Source: an uncultured Planctomycetota bacterium (lineage in GTDB: Bacteria; Planctomycetota; Planctomycetia; Pirellulales; Thermoguttaceae). Taken from it: a stretch of 43,416 nucleotides of DNA. The notes beneath the pieces were generated by a model that was given only the letters and a program-made list of their open reading frames with translations, was not told where the DNA came from and did not search any database. The stretch lies in the NCBI GenBank assembly GCA_900317365.1, contig ONGM01000009.1, positions 1 to 43,416 on the forward strand. The letters are read 5' to 3'. Of this stretch, positions 23,015 through 31,661 are shown one piece after another. A program made the translations under genes and the position numbers. The stretch's first letter is position 1. Each line of letters starts with the position of its first letter.

Positions 23015-26000
23015 TTACAGGGAGATAATGATACCGCTGGAAGAAGAGCCGCCGCCGAGCGTTTTAACGGCTTCGAGGGTCGACTTAATCTTCTCGCGGA
23101 GATCTTCGAGGTGAGCGCGCCCATAGGGATCCGGCTTGCCTTTGGCGTCTTTGAAGACGACCTTGTCGCCGGCGTTGAGGATCGATTCGATCTTAGCGAG
23201 AGCGCAACGCAGTTGCATACGCGAGAGCGCGGAGACGTCGGCGGGACCGGCGGCGGTCGCCGTCGAGGTGGCGAAACCGGCGAGCTTGCTAACGTACGAA
23301 CGCTGGAGCGCGCGACGAACCGATTTGATCGAAAGATTGACTTCGCCGTCGCCGCCAAGTCCGTTCGCGGCGTCGTTGATTTCCTTGAAAATGGCGCCGG
23401 AGAGCGTGTCGAGAAGTTCGGCGCTCGTGTAGACGTCTTCGTCGGGACCGACGCGGAGCGCGGAATCGGCGAGACGACCGAGAGTCGAGTCTGACGTCAG
23501 ACGGTTCAGAATGGCGTTCTGACCGGAGAGAATATTCGCGTGGACGTCATAGTCGTACCGAGTCGGAAGCTCCGAACCCCAGTGGTTCCAACGATTCGGC
23601 GCCAGATAATTATAGAGTTCGGAGGGAACGTTGAAGCTGTCGACGCCGAAGCAATTTTCGGCGAGGAACGCCATCGCGTCGCGTTGCTCTTGCGCCGGAA
23701 CGACTTCAAACGGTTTGCGTCCGTTTTCGTCGCCTTTGAAATCGCGGTTCACTTTGAGACCGCCGACGCAATTCGCCGCGAAGACCATACCGTTCAGCTT
23801 CCAGTTGTTGAGCATATTAAAGCGCGGACGCATACGAGCGTAGCTGTCGCCGTCTTTGATAATGCGATCGTTAAGGCCGGGGAGAAGTTGGTCGGTGAGT
23901 TGAGCGCGAACTTTCGCGTATTCGAGCGGGCTATTGCCAAGGTCCCAAATTTGGACGTAAGGATTGACGGTCGTGCCGTAGCAGTCTTCGTCGGTCGCAA
24001 ACTTGTATTGCAACGACGATTGCTTCGCGGCGATCTTCTTGAGTTCCGGAACTTCCGCGTCCGTCGATTTGCCGAAGGAACGATAACCGTATTCGATCAC
24101 CCATTCGTCGTATTCGCCGAGGTGATAAGAGAAGTAATCGCCTTGCTTGCGGCCTTTCGGCATAATGTTGACCGGCGAGTATTCCATAACGGAACCAACG
24201 AATCCGTGTTCCGTCCATTTGGAAGCGTCGTTGATTTCGTCGAGGCTATGAATCGTGCTCTGGATGAAGTTGTGTCGCAGACCGAGGGTATGTCCGACCT
24301 CGTGGGTAACGAGTTGGCGGAGACCTTGATCGATCATCTTCTCTTGCTCTTTGGCAAGTCGCTTTTTATTCTCTTCACGAGCCTTGTCGGCTTCGGCTTT
24401 CGCTTTGGCGTCGGCGACTTTCTTCGCTTCTTCTTCAGCTTTCTTGGCGATTTCGGCTTTTCGAGCTTCTTCAGCCTTCTTGAGTTCGTTGACGGCGGCT
24501 TGAACTTCTTCGAGCTTCTTAGCGGCGTCTTCGGCGACGGATTTCGCGACGTCGGCGGCTTCTTTGGCTTCGTTAGCCTTCTTGGTGAGTTCTTCGCGCA
24601 GGACTTCGTCGCACTTACCGGCTTCTTCGGCGGCTTTGCGCGCGAGTTCGGCGGCTTTGTCAGCGGCTTCCGCAGCCTTTTGAGCGATCAAACGCGCGGA
24701 CTCTTCTTCCGCTTTTTTCTCAGCGACTTTCTCGTCGTCGCCGTCATCGTCATCGTCATCGTCGTCGTCAAGCGCCGCCGCAGTTTCGAGAACGGTCGCG
24801 TCGACGGCTTCTTCTTCCGCCGCGAGATTGGCGGTCATGACGTCAAAGAACGTGTTCGCGAGTCCGAATTGTTGCGCGTAGAACAGGTCTTTGTCGGCGC
24901 CGCAAGCGCAATGCGAAGAGAGGTTCTCAAATTGCTCAAGTTCTTTCGGTTCCAGGACGTTCTGAGTTCCGGCGAACTTATCGATCAGTTGATCGGAAGT
25001 GTACAGCTCGAACTGACGCGTCCAGCTACTGAAGAATCCGACGGAAAGAACGACGTCGGCGTCGAGGATTTCGCCGGTGGTCGGATTCACGCGGCTCGGA
25101 CCGATCGAAAAACCGGTTTGCGTGGCGCTCCAACGAATCACGTTGTAGTTAATGTCTTCGGCGTCCCAATCGTCGTTGTCTTCTTGTTGGCGAACTTCGA
25201 TCGCGTTATAGAAACCGGCCTTTTCAAACGCTTTATTCCATTCGAGAACCGCGTCGCGAACCGTCTTGCGATATTGATACGGGGTCGCTTTGTCGAGCCA
25301 GTAAACGATCGGCTTCTTCGGCAGAGATTTTTCGGCGTTCGCTTCGAGTTTTTGGAGGTTCCAACGATTGATGTATCGCACGAAATTGTCGTCTTGACGA
25401 ATCTTGCTGACGTCGCGAATCGCCGTGTTGAAATATCCGACGCGTTCGTCGGCGTAACGAGGTTGGTAACCCGTGTCTTTCAACTGACTAATCGAATAGT
25501 GGACGTTAATGGAAATTCCTCGAGTGTCGAGCACTGTTTCGGTCGAACCGGCGCCGGCTGCGTAGGTTGCGGCGACTTCAAGCTCAAGATTGTCTTTGAG
25601 CGCCTTGACTTTTTCCCAAGTGGAACGATCTCGCGCGAAGGATCCGCCGACGTATCGTCCGCCGAGTCTCGCGAGCGAGTCGCTCAGGAAGAGCGAGGAC
25701 ATATCGACGACGTCGCCGCCTTGCGGACCGCGCGCGACGATCGGCAGACTAAAGAGCACGCTGTCGGTAAACGCGACGCGCAACGCTTCGGAGTCGGGAC
25801 CTTTGTCGGCGCGATAACGATAGTTGCGGCGCACGATTTGCACGCGATCGTCGACTTTGCGGAAACGCCAAATCATATCGTTGCCGTAATCGATCGATTG
25901 ACCGCCGTAAAGATCGGCGGTTCCGATACCGCGCGCGATCGACATAACGACGATCCAATCCGCGTTATATTGCGACGGCGTGAGTTCCCAGTAAAGGCTT

Positions 26001-26230
26001 TCCTTCTTGCGATACGTCGGAATAGGACCGCCTAACGAGGTCGCGTCGGGAACGACGCGTTCCATCGGAAGAAGTTCGGACGCGAGGGTCTCGGGCGCTA
26101 CTTGCGTCGTTTCGGACGTCGTCGCTTCCGCAGCGTCGTTCGGAATCGGCGTCGTCGCGTCGTCGGCGCGCGTTACAACGCCGAGTCCCAGCGAGAACGC
26201 CAACGTGGAAATAATAAAATAACGGTTCAT
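23015..26230 (-). CDS. Exported zinc metalloprotease (DUF5117/DUF4953 type) with helical insertion
   Basis: ATG 26230 follows GAAAGG and opens a Sec-type signal peptide (FIISTLAFSLGLGVVTRA). Residues ~60-470 match the DUF5117-type region (KPIVYWLDKATPYQYR, VIRWSATQTGFSIGPSRVNPTTG). The zinc site is H643-E-V-G-H647-T-L-G-L-R-H653-N, followed by the DUF4953-type region (GSVMEYSPVNIMP). Between them, residues ~488-635 form an unusual insertion of nine Asp residues and then ~130 Ala/Lys/Glu residues that should make one long helix or coiled coil. Predicted location is periplasm or surface; the substrate is unknown. The gene stands alone, with its own terminator. Confidence 0.9.
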   Translation of the reverse strand: MNRYFIISTLAFSLGLGVVTRADDATTPIPNDAAEATTSETTQVAPETLASELLPMERVVPDATSLGGPIPTYRKKESLYWELTPSQYNADWIVVMSIARGIGTADLYGGQSIDYGNDMIWRFRKVDDRVQIVRRNYRYRADKGPDSEALRVAFTDSVLFSLPIVARGPQGGDVVDMSSLFLSDSLARLGGRYVGGSFARDRSTWEKVKALKDNLELEVAATYAAGAGSTETVLDTRGISINVHYSISQLKDTGYQPRYADERVGYFNTAIRDVSKIRQDDNFVRYINRWNLQKLEANAEKSLPKKPIVYWLDKATPYQYRKTVRDAVLEWNKAFEKAGFYNAIEVRQQEDNDDWDAEDINYNVIRWSATQTGFSIGPSRVNPTTGEILDADVVLSVGFFSSWTRQFELYTSDQLIDKFAGTQNVLEPKELEQFENLSSHCACGADKDLFYAQQFGLANTFFDVMTANLAAEEEAVDATVLETAAALDDDDDDDDDGDDEKVAEKKAEEESARLIAQKAAEAADKAAELARKAAEEAGKCDEVLREELTKKANEAKEAADVAKSVAEDAAKKLEEVQAAVNELKKAEEARKAEIAKKAEEEAKKVADAKAKAEADKAREENKKRLAKEQEKMIDQGLRQLVTHEVGHTLGLRHNFIQSTIHSLDEINDASKWTEHGFVGSVMEYSPVNIMPKGRKQGDYFSYHLGEYDEWVIEYGYRSFGKSTDAEVPELKKIAAKQSSLQYKFATDEDCYGTTVNPYVQIWDLGNSPLEYAKVRAQLTDQLLPGLNDRIIKDGDSYARMRPRFNMLNNWKLNGMVFAANCVGGLKVNRDFKGDENGRKPFEVVPAQEQRDAMAFLAENCFGVDSFNVPSELYNYLAPNRWNHWGSELPTRYDYDVHANILSGQNAILNRLTSDSTLGRLADSALRVGPDEDVYTSAELLDTLSGAIFKEINDAANGLGGDGEVNLSIKSVRRALQRSYVSKLAGFATSTATAAGPADVSALSRMQLRCALAKIESILNAGDKVVFKDAKGKPDPYGRAHLEDLREKIKSTLEAVKTLGGGSSSSGIIISL
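24733..24769 (-). repeat. GAC/GAT trinucleotide tract coding for poly-aspartate
   Basis: A run of GAC/GAT codons gives nine consecutive Asp residues, then Gly-Asp-Asp, at residues 488-499 of the metalloprotease. It is a slippage-prone microsatellite-like tract at the start of the helical insertion. Confidence 0.8.
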
Positions 26231-26599
26231 GGAGCTGTTGCCTTTCGTATTTGAATAACGAAACGGAACCTCGCCGAATGATCGCGTCGTCGACGTCGCG
26301 ATTCAATCGGTTTAATTCCCATATTATCTTTCTCTTTCCTATTCTACTTTATTCGTTTTATTTTAACAGTGCGCGCTCGCAAAAAAATGAAAATGCGCCG
26401 TCCTCATGACCGTTGATCAGAAAAAACGCTTATATTTAAAAAGACAAGAAAAATCAACAAAATCAGTATAAAGCAAAAACTTTTATAATGAACGAAAGAC
26501 GCGAGGCGTTCAGAAAATCAGCCGACGTCGCCTCGATCAATAAGACGCGTCCTCTCGACATAGGGCGCGAGAACGCGACTCGTTAAGCCAACGCAAAAG
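26231..26599. other. Gene-free AT-rich leader upstream of the metalloprotease
   Basis: No gene is supported. On the minus strand TTGATT (26452-26457) and TATAAG (26429-26434) are separated by 17 bases and could be the metalloprotease promoter, giving a leader of about 190 bases. The region also separates the metalloprotease from the Nudix gene's 3' end. Confidence 0.4.
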
Positions 26600-27088
26600 C
26601 TAACGCAACGGAATCTCCCCTGCGATAATTCGGCGAACGATCTCGGCGTTGTTCGGCAGAAAATCGGGATCGGCGAGAAGGGACGGCAGGCTCCGCCATT
26701 CGTAGTCGGAAACCTCGTCCGTTTGCAGTCGAATCGCGGTCTCGTCGAAATCGGGATCGACCGTTTCCGCAGAGAACCAGTAGAGAGGAGCGCCGCTCGG
26801 CGTCGCGTTTTGCGTCAGGTAGGCGACGATTCGCACGTCGAGTCCGACTTCTTCGCGGCATTCGCGCCGCGCCGCCGCCGCAGGAGTCTCGCCCAATTCC
26901 ACGCCGCCGCCGGGAAAACACAACGCGCCCGGCGCCGCTACCGTCATGGATCGGCGTATCGCGAGCGTTTCGAGTCGGTCAAAATCAATCGGCTCGCGCG
27001 CGCTGAAAAGGAACGGCGGGCGGGCGATGATCGCAATCGCCCCGCTTCGCCTAAGTTTGGACGTTTCGCAAGACTCAGCGTTAGCCAT
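26600..27088 (-). CDS. Nudix hydrolase
   Basis: A 162-residue protein with a complete Nudix box, GGGVELGETPAAAARRECREEVGL, matching GX5EX7REUXEEXGU, which binds the metal for hydrolysis of nucleoside-diphosphate-linked substrates. Preceding strands (APGALCFPGGG) and the later WRSLPSLL segment fit the fold. The exact substrate cannot be read from the sequence. Its ATG at 27088 overlaps the end of the VanZ-like gene by eight bases (ATGGCTAA), so the two are translationally coupled. Confidence 0.9.
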   Translation of the reverse strand: MANAESCETSKLRRSGAIAIIARPPFLFSAREPIDFDRLETLAIRRSMTVAAPGALCFPGGGVELGETPAAAARRECREEVGLDVRIVAYLTQNATPSGAPLYWFSAETVDPDFDETAIRLQTDEVSDYEWRSLPSLLADPDFLPNNAEIVRRIIAGEIPLR

Positions 27089-27494
27089 TCGTTTCCGCCG
27101 TTTCCGCCTTGTCGCCCGCCTTCCGCTCGCCCGAGAGACGCTTGATCAAAAGGGTTCGCAAAACGGCGCCGATCGGTAGCCCGACCCCGACGCCTAACGT
27201 GTTCTGGATAATGTCGCGCAACTCGAAATTGCGACCGGTGTACCTCTGAAGAAACTCCGATCCGGCGCACCAGACGAACAAAATGCCAAACCAGTAATAG
27301 CTCGACGTCTTTTTTCGCGCAAGCCCGACGATCGCGCCGAGAACGATAAACGCGCAAAAATGAACGTACCCAAAATTGAACCGCGCGATCGGCGGAATCG
27401 GCGGACGCGGATGCAACAGCATATACGCCATGAAGCAGAAATAGAGCCAACCCGCGACGACGAAAAATCGACGAAAACGCTCGTATCGATTCAT
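27081..27494 (-). CDS. VanZ-like small integral membrane protein
   Basis: ATG 27494 is preceded by AGGAG at 8 bases. The 137-residue protein has about four transmembrane segments (FFVVAGWLYFCFMAYMLLHP, FGYVHFCAFIVLGAIVGLA, YYWFGILFVWCAGSEFLQ, IIQNTLGVGVGLPIGAVL). The pattern FxxxFxxFxxLG, then GxxxExxQ and DxxxNxxG, is that of VanZ-like proteins: EFLQRYTGRNFELRDIIQNTLGVGVG. Function in this family is poorly defined and is linked in some members to teicoplanin resistance or envelope processes. First gene of a two-gene unit with the Nudix hydrolase. Confidence 0.82.
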   Translation of the reverse strand: MNRYERFRRFFVVAGWLYFCFMAYMLLHPRPPIPPIARFNFGYVHFCAFIVLGAIVGLARKKTSSYYWFGILFVWCAGSEFLQRYTGRNFELRDIIQNTLGVGVGLPIGAVLRTLLIKRLSGERKAGDKAETAETNG

Positions 27495-27728
27495 AAAATT
27501 CTCCTAAAAAACGCGCGACCGGAAGCCGTTGCGATTTAACCGCGCCGCCGAACTCTCGTATTATACCCCGACCGCAAAGCAATGAAACCATGAGCGCGGC
27601 GAAAAATGACTAGATAAAATCCTCGCCGTTTCACTTGCGCCAATTCAAAATTTAGTTTAAGATCGACCCAGACGTGTGGAAAAGTCGCACGAAACTATGT
27701 ATTTTAACCCCGTAAAGCAGGCGCCGTT
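27495..27728. other. Divergent intergenic region between the VanZ-like and membrane-anchored protein genes
   Basis: A 234-base region holding the promoters of two divergent transcripts. No consensus pair stands out and no RNA gene is visible. Confidence 0.4.
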
Positions 27729-28292
27729 ATGCAGTCAGGTTTTTTGAATTGCCTCGTATCCGCGTTTATTGGAGCCGTCGCTTCGATCGCCGTCTCGTGG
27801 TACATGTCGGCGAACGCTTCAAACCTGCCGAACGGTGAAGACGCAATCGCTCAGACTGTCAAAGCGCGAAGAATCGAAGCGGAGTCCCTTGTCGTCGGAA
27901 GATCGATCTTACTCGTCGATCCTGAAACGAAAGAACCGCTCTTGGAAATCCGCGACGGCTCCGTCTTCGCGCAAAACGCGCTCTACGCCGATCGAGTCGG
28001 CGCGTACACCGTGCGCTCTCAAAAACTTCAAACGACCGCCGACGATCCGATTAACCCGAACGCCAGGCCGACGGGAGAACTCGCCGTCGACGCCGAAGGC
28101 GGCGCGTACCTCGATCTCGTCGGACCGCAACGCAGTCATTCGGTAACGATCGGTTTCGACGCCTCGGACAAAGGCTTCGTCGTTTCGCAAAATAACAACG
28201 ACAAGTCCCGCGTCGCTCAAGCGGTGTTCCAACGTCCAACGCGCCGAGGAGAGAATCGAATCGCTCCGACAAGCGCGACGACTAGACAATAA
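27729..28292 (+). CDS. Unrecognised membrane-anchored protein
   Basis: A 187-residue protein I do not recognise. An N-terminal hydrophobic segment (FLNCLVSAFIGAVASIAVSWYM, residues 4-25) would anchor it or act as a signal. The rest is polar, made of short beta-strand-like repeats (SILLVDPETKEPLLEIRDG, GELAVDAEGGAYLDLVG, SVTIGFDASDKGFVVSQ), and the end is basic and probably disordered. It lies nine bases upstream of the beta-barrel gene, so both are likely co-transcribed. A periplasmic accessory role to the barrel is an inference from position only. Confidence 0.7.
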   Translation: MQSGFLNCLVSAFIGAVASIAVSWYMSANASNLPNGEDAIAQTVKARRIEAESLVVGRSILLVDPETKEPLLEIRDGSVFAQNALYADRVGAYTVRSQKLQTTADDPINPNARPTGELAVDAEGGAYLDLVGPQRSHSVTIGFDASDKGFVVSQNNNDKSRVAQAVFQRPTRRGENRIAPTSATTRQ

Positions 28293-28301
28293 AGTCGAAC
28301 T

Positions 28302-29516
28302 ATGGCGCGAAAAGATCGCACGAACACGGCGCAAGAGCCGAGACGCGCAAGTCGCGCGCGCCTACGCGGTCGCCTTGCTTGGATAACGCGAGGCGTCGGC
28401 GTTGCGTTCGCGCTTGCCGCGACGCTGCGCGTCGCGACGTGTCGCGCCGCCAACCCGGAGCCTGCGCTCGCCTTCCCCGGCGCCTCGCTCGTCTCGCAGG
28501 AGGTCGCCAACGCCCTTCTTCCCGCCGATTTCAACGCGTCCTCGTTCTCGCCTGTCCCCTCGCCTGCGCCTGCGTCGGACGGCGTTCCCTCGCCTTCCCT
28601 GCCTCGCGCTCTACCGGGAGAGTCTCTCGACGACGACGCTTTGCCGGAGCCTATCTATCGCGGCGCGCTCGTTTCCGATTTTCCAATCTCGCCCTTTAGA
28701 AAGCGCGTCTTCGGGTACGGAGTCGGCTCCTTTGCGGAACAAGACGCAGGGGAATCGAAAGGCGGGGTTCCGGGCTTTAAGACGACGACGTGGCTCGGCG
28801 GCGCCGGACAGGACTGGAACGTTCTCGAACAGAGCGTTTGGGGTTTCGGCGCGCAAGGGGGCGAGGTTAAGGTCGACCCGAAGGCGAACGGAACGTACGA
28901 CAACGAGATCACGTCGTTCTCCGGCAACCTTCACATGAGCATATTCGGGGCGTTGTGGCGTTTCGACGCGCTCTTCGGCATGGCGAAAGCGTGGAATAAT
29001 CAGCATTCGTACAGTCGCCGGGAGTCGAACAAATTCTCGTCGTCGCAATGGCTTCTCGCGGCGGAGTTCGGCGCGCGCTTCGACAAAGGCTACACGCGAA
29101 TCGAGCCGCTGATCGGTCTTCAGATTCTCAATTTAAACGAACCGACGAAGGCGGACAAATTCATTTCGTCCGACTCTTACATGACCGATTTTGCGGACGC
29201 GTCGTATCGAGGACGAATTGGCGCGCGCTTTCGTTGGGAACGCGACGTGGCGCTCGCGACGTTAAAGCCGTATATTCAGGCGACGTGGACGCACGAATTC
29301 GGTTCTCGGGAAATTTTTATCGCCGGAGATCTCTCGCCGTTCCCGATTGCGTATCGTTACGGCGGTCGCAAAAAGGCGCGGGATCAATTCGATTTGAGCG
29401 GCGGAATCGGCGCGGCGTTGCGCGATTCTTTGGACCTCGACGCGAAATATGACGTAAAATTTGGCAAGGACTATGTTGAATACATGTTTTACGTCGGGTT
29501 TAATAAGAAATACTAA
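28302..29516 (+). CDS. Outer-membrane beta-barrel protein, unrecognised
   Basis: A 404-residue protein. The very basic N-terminus, then a hydrophobic stretch ([22 protein letters not shown], ~26-47), suggests a signal peptide with an extended n-region. Residues ~50-130 are Pro/Ser-rich. From ~200 to the end the pattern of alternating residues ([56 protein letters not shown]) and the aromatic end [13 protein letters not shown] resemble an autotransporter-type 12-strand barrel. There is no passenger domain of useful size. Ribosome binding site unclear; likely translated together with the upstream gene. Confidence 0.75.
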   Translation: MARKDRTNTAQEPRRASRARLRGRLAWITRGVGVAFALAATLRVATCRAANPEPALAFPGASLVSQEVANALLPADFNASSFSPVPSPAPASDGVPSPSLPRALPGESLDDDALPEPIYRGALVSDFPISPFRKRVFGYGVGSFAEQDAGESKGGVPGFKTTTWLGGAGQDWNVLEQSVWGFGAQGGEVKVDPKANGTYDNEITSFSGNLHMSIFGALWRFDALFGMAKAWNNQHSYSRRESNKFSSSQWLLAAEFGARFDKGYTRIEPLIGLQILNLNEPTKADKFISSDSYMTDFADASYRGRIGARFRWERDVALATLKPYIQATWTHEFGSREIFIAGDLSPFPIAYRYGGRKKARDQFDLSGGIGAALRDSLDLDAKYDVKFGKDYVEYMFYVGFNKKY

Positions 29517-29631
29517 CGAGTCGGTCGGCGCGCGGAAGAAACGGCGCGACGATGTGACGATATATCGAAGCAAGAAGAACTGTCAATCACGACAAGACAA
29601 CAACGCTAGAACAATAAGGAGAAAATTAGCG

Positions 29632-30180
29632 GTGGAATCGAAAGCTAATCCCTACGCCGGAACTCAAACGGAAAAGAACCTGGAAGCGGCGTTCGCCGGC
29701 GAATCGCAAGCGCGCAACAAGTATACGTACTTCGCGTCCAAAGCGAAGAAAGAAGGCTTCGAACAGATCTCGGCGATCTTTCTGAAGACGGCGGACAACG
29801 AAAAAGAACACGCGAAAATGTGGTTTAAAGAACTCAACGGAATCGGCTCGACGTCGGAAAACCTCGCCGCCGCCGCGAACGGCGAGAACTACGAGTGGAC
29901 CGACATGTACGAAGGTTTCGCTAAGACCGCCGAAGAAGAAGGGTTCCCCGAACTCGCAAAGAAATTCCGACTCGTCGCCGCGATCGAAAAGAGTCACGAA
30001 GAACGCTATCGCGCGCTGCTCCACAACGTCGAAGCTCAGGAAGTCTTCAAGAAGAGTTCCGTCAAGGTCTGGGAATGCCGCAACTGCGGACACATCGTCG
30101 TCGGCGAATCCGCGCCGGAAATTTGCCCGGCGTGCGCGCATCCGCAAAGCTACTTTGAAATTCACGCGGAAAACTACTAA
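29632..30180 (+). CDS. Rubrerythrin
   Basis: GTG 29632 is chosen because AAGGAG ends 10 bases before it and the protein then begins in the usual place. The 182-residue product has the ferritin-like diiron domain ([40 protein letters not shown]) and a C-terminal rubredoxin-type iron site, [20 protein letters not shown] (CxxC-x12-CxxC). Rubrerythrin reduces hydrogen peroxide in anaerobes and microaerophiles using electrons delivered through the rubredoxin-like centre. The downstream Gfo/Idh/MocA gene is 51 bases away with a small hairpin (ACGCGG/CCGCGT) between them. Confidence 0.97.
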   Translation: MESKANPYAGTQTEKNLEAAFAGESQARNKYTYFASKAKKEGFEQISAIFLKTADNEKEHAKMWFKELNGIGSTSENLAAAANGENYEWTDMYEGFAKTAEEEGFPELAKKFRLVAAIEKSHEERYRALLHNVEAQEVFKKSSVKVWECRNCGHIVVGESAPEICPACAHPQSYFEIHAENY

Positions 30181-30231
30181 GAGTCAACGCGGAAATTACC
30201 GCGTCTTTAACCAAGCGCCAAGGAGAAAATC

Positions 30232-31533
30232 ATGTCGCGTACTGATCGTCGTTCCTTTTTGAAAACAATGGCGGCCGCAGGACTCGTTTCCGGGGTCGCG
30301 TTTCCCGCGCCGGGTCTGGCGCGCGAGCTAAACGCCAATTCCAAATTGAACTTGGCGCACGTCGGAGTCGCCGGTATGCAAGGCGATTTCCACCGTAGTT
30401 CCTGCGCCGCTGAAAATCGCGTCGCCATTTGCGACGTCGACGAAAATTTCCTCGAAAAATACGGCGCTGAGATTCCCGGCGCCAAACGTTTCGTCGACTT
30501 CCGCGAAATGTACGACAAGATGGGCGACCAAATCGACGCCGTCGTCATTACGACCCCCGACCACACTCACGCGTTCGCCGCCGTCGAAGCGATGAAACGC
30601 GGTATCGCCGCTTACGTCGAAAAACCGCTCGCTCACGACGTCTATCAAATCCGCCAAATGCGCAAAATCGCGCGCGAAAAGAATCTCGCGACGCAAATGG
30701 GCACGCAAATTCACGCGCTCGACAACTATCGTCGCGTCGTCGAATGGGTCAAGTCGGGCGTCATCGGCAAGATCAAGCGCGTCGACGTCTGGTGCGGAGT
30801 CGTCTGGGGCGGCAAGCCGCGAACGAACGACGCCGTCGACGTTCCGAAGGGACTCCATTGGGACCTCTGGCTCGGTCCGGCGCCGGTTCGTCCCTTCCAG
30901 CCCTGCTATCTCGGCGGCAACTGGCGCTCCTTCTGGGACTTCGGCAACGGCGGTATGGGCGACATGGGTTGCCACTTCATGGACCTGGTATTCTGGGCGC
31001 TCGATCTTCAATATCCGAAGACGATCGTCGCGACGGGTCCGGAACCGGCCGACGCCGACTACGCGCCGCGCGATCTCCACGTGGAATATGAATTCGCCGG
31101 CGTGAACGGCGCAAGCGATCCGCTCGTCGTTACCTGGAGCGACGGAGCCGTGCGTCCGGAATCGCTGAAAGAATACGGGCTCGACAAAGGCAACGGAATT
31201 CTCTTCATTGGCGAAGAAGGCGCGATCTACTCGAATTACACCGAACGCGCGCTCCTCCCGGTAGAGAAGCAAAAGACCTTCAAAGAGCCGGAACAATCGA
31301 TTCCCGCCTCGATCGGTCATCATAACGAATGGCTCAAAGCGGTCAAAACCGGGGACGCCACGACGTGTAACTTCGAATACTCCGGTCGCGTTGCGGAAAC
31401 GATCCTCCTCGGACCGATCGCGTACCGTTGCGGAAAGAAACTGGAATACGACGCGGAAAAAGTCGCCGCGACGAATTGCCCGGAAGCCGCGAAGTACCTC
31501 AAGCAAGACGTCCGCGAAGGCTGGGAAGTCTAG
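30232..31533 (+). CDS. Tat-exported Gfo/Idh/MocA family oxidoreductase
   Basis: ATG 30232 follows AAGGAGAAAATC. The N-terminus DRRSFLKTMAAAGLVSGVAFPAP is a twin-arginine signal, so the folded protein with its cofactor is exported. The Rossmann part (VGVAGMQGDFHRSS, AICDVDENF) is modified from GxGxxG; the family motif EKPLAHD is at 130-136. The C-terminal domain includes WRSFWDFGNGGMGDMGCHFMDL. Members oxidise or reduce sugars and cyclitols or use NAD(P) catalytically in glycoside turnover; the substrate here is unknown. Planctomycetes encode many such Tat-exported paralogues. Convergent with the next minus-strand gene across a long hairpin. Confidence 0.92.
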   Translation: MSRTDRRSFLKTMAAAGLVSGVAFPAPGLARELNANSKLNLAHVGVAGMQGDFHRSSCAAENRVAICDVDENFLEKYGAEIPGAKRFVDFREMYDKMGDQIDAVVITTPDHTHAFAAVEAMKRGIAAYVEKPLAHDVYQIRQMRKIAREKNLATQMGTQIHALDNYRRVVEWVKSGVIGKIKRVDVWCGVVWGGKPRTNDAVDVPKGLHWDLWLGPAPVRPFQPCYLGGNWRSFWDFGNGGMGDMGCHFMDLVFWALDLQYPKTIVATGPEPADADYAPRDLHVEYEFAGVNGASDPLVVTWSDGAVRPESLKEYGLDKGNGILFIGEEGAIYSNYTERALLPVEKQKTFKEPEQSIPASIGHHNEWLKAVKTGDATTCNFEYSGRVAETILLGPIAYRCGKKLEYDAEKVAATNCPEAAKYLKQDVREGWEV

Positions 31534-31570
31534 TTTGACGCGCAGCCAGTAAGCGCGCAACCAATAAAAA

Positions 31571-31614
31571 CGCGAAAGTTCGCCGAACGATTCAACGTTC
31601 GGCGAACTTTCGCG
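31571..31614. terminator. 19-bp perfect inverted repeat between convergent genes
   Basis: CGCGAAAGTTCGCCGAACG 31571-31589 pairs perfectly with 31596-31614, with a six-base loop. On the minus strand it is followed by TTTTTATTGG, so it terminates the minus-strand operon, and it may stop transcription from both sides. Confidence 0.85.
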
Positions 31615-31661
31615 GCAAAGTTTCAACGCGTCAATTTCAACGCGGGACGAGGAGCGAGCGC

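Noticed and set aside
24733..24769. Possible CRISPR or satellite array
   Set aside because: The repeat is a codon-level GAC/GAT run coding poly-Asp, with no spacers.
23540..26035. 831-codon plus-strand frame opposite the zinc metalloprotease
   Set aside because: Antisense to a gene with signal peptide and zinc motif; the Phe/Val/Arg-rich product simply mirrors the Lys/Glu/Ala codons of the real gene.
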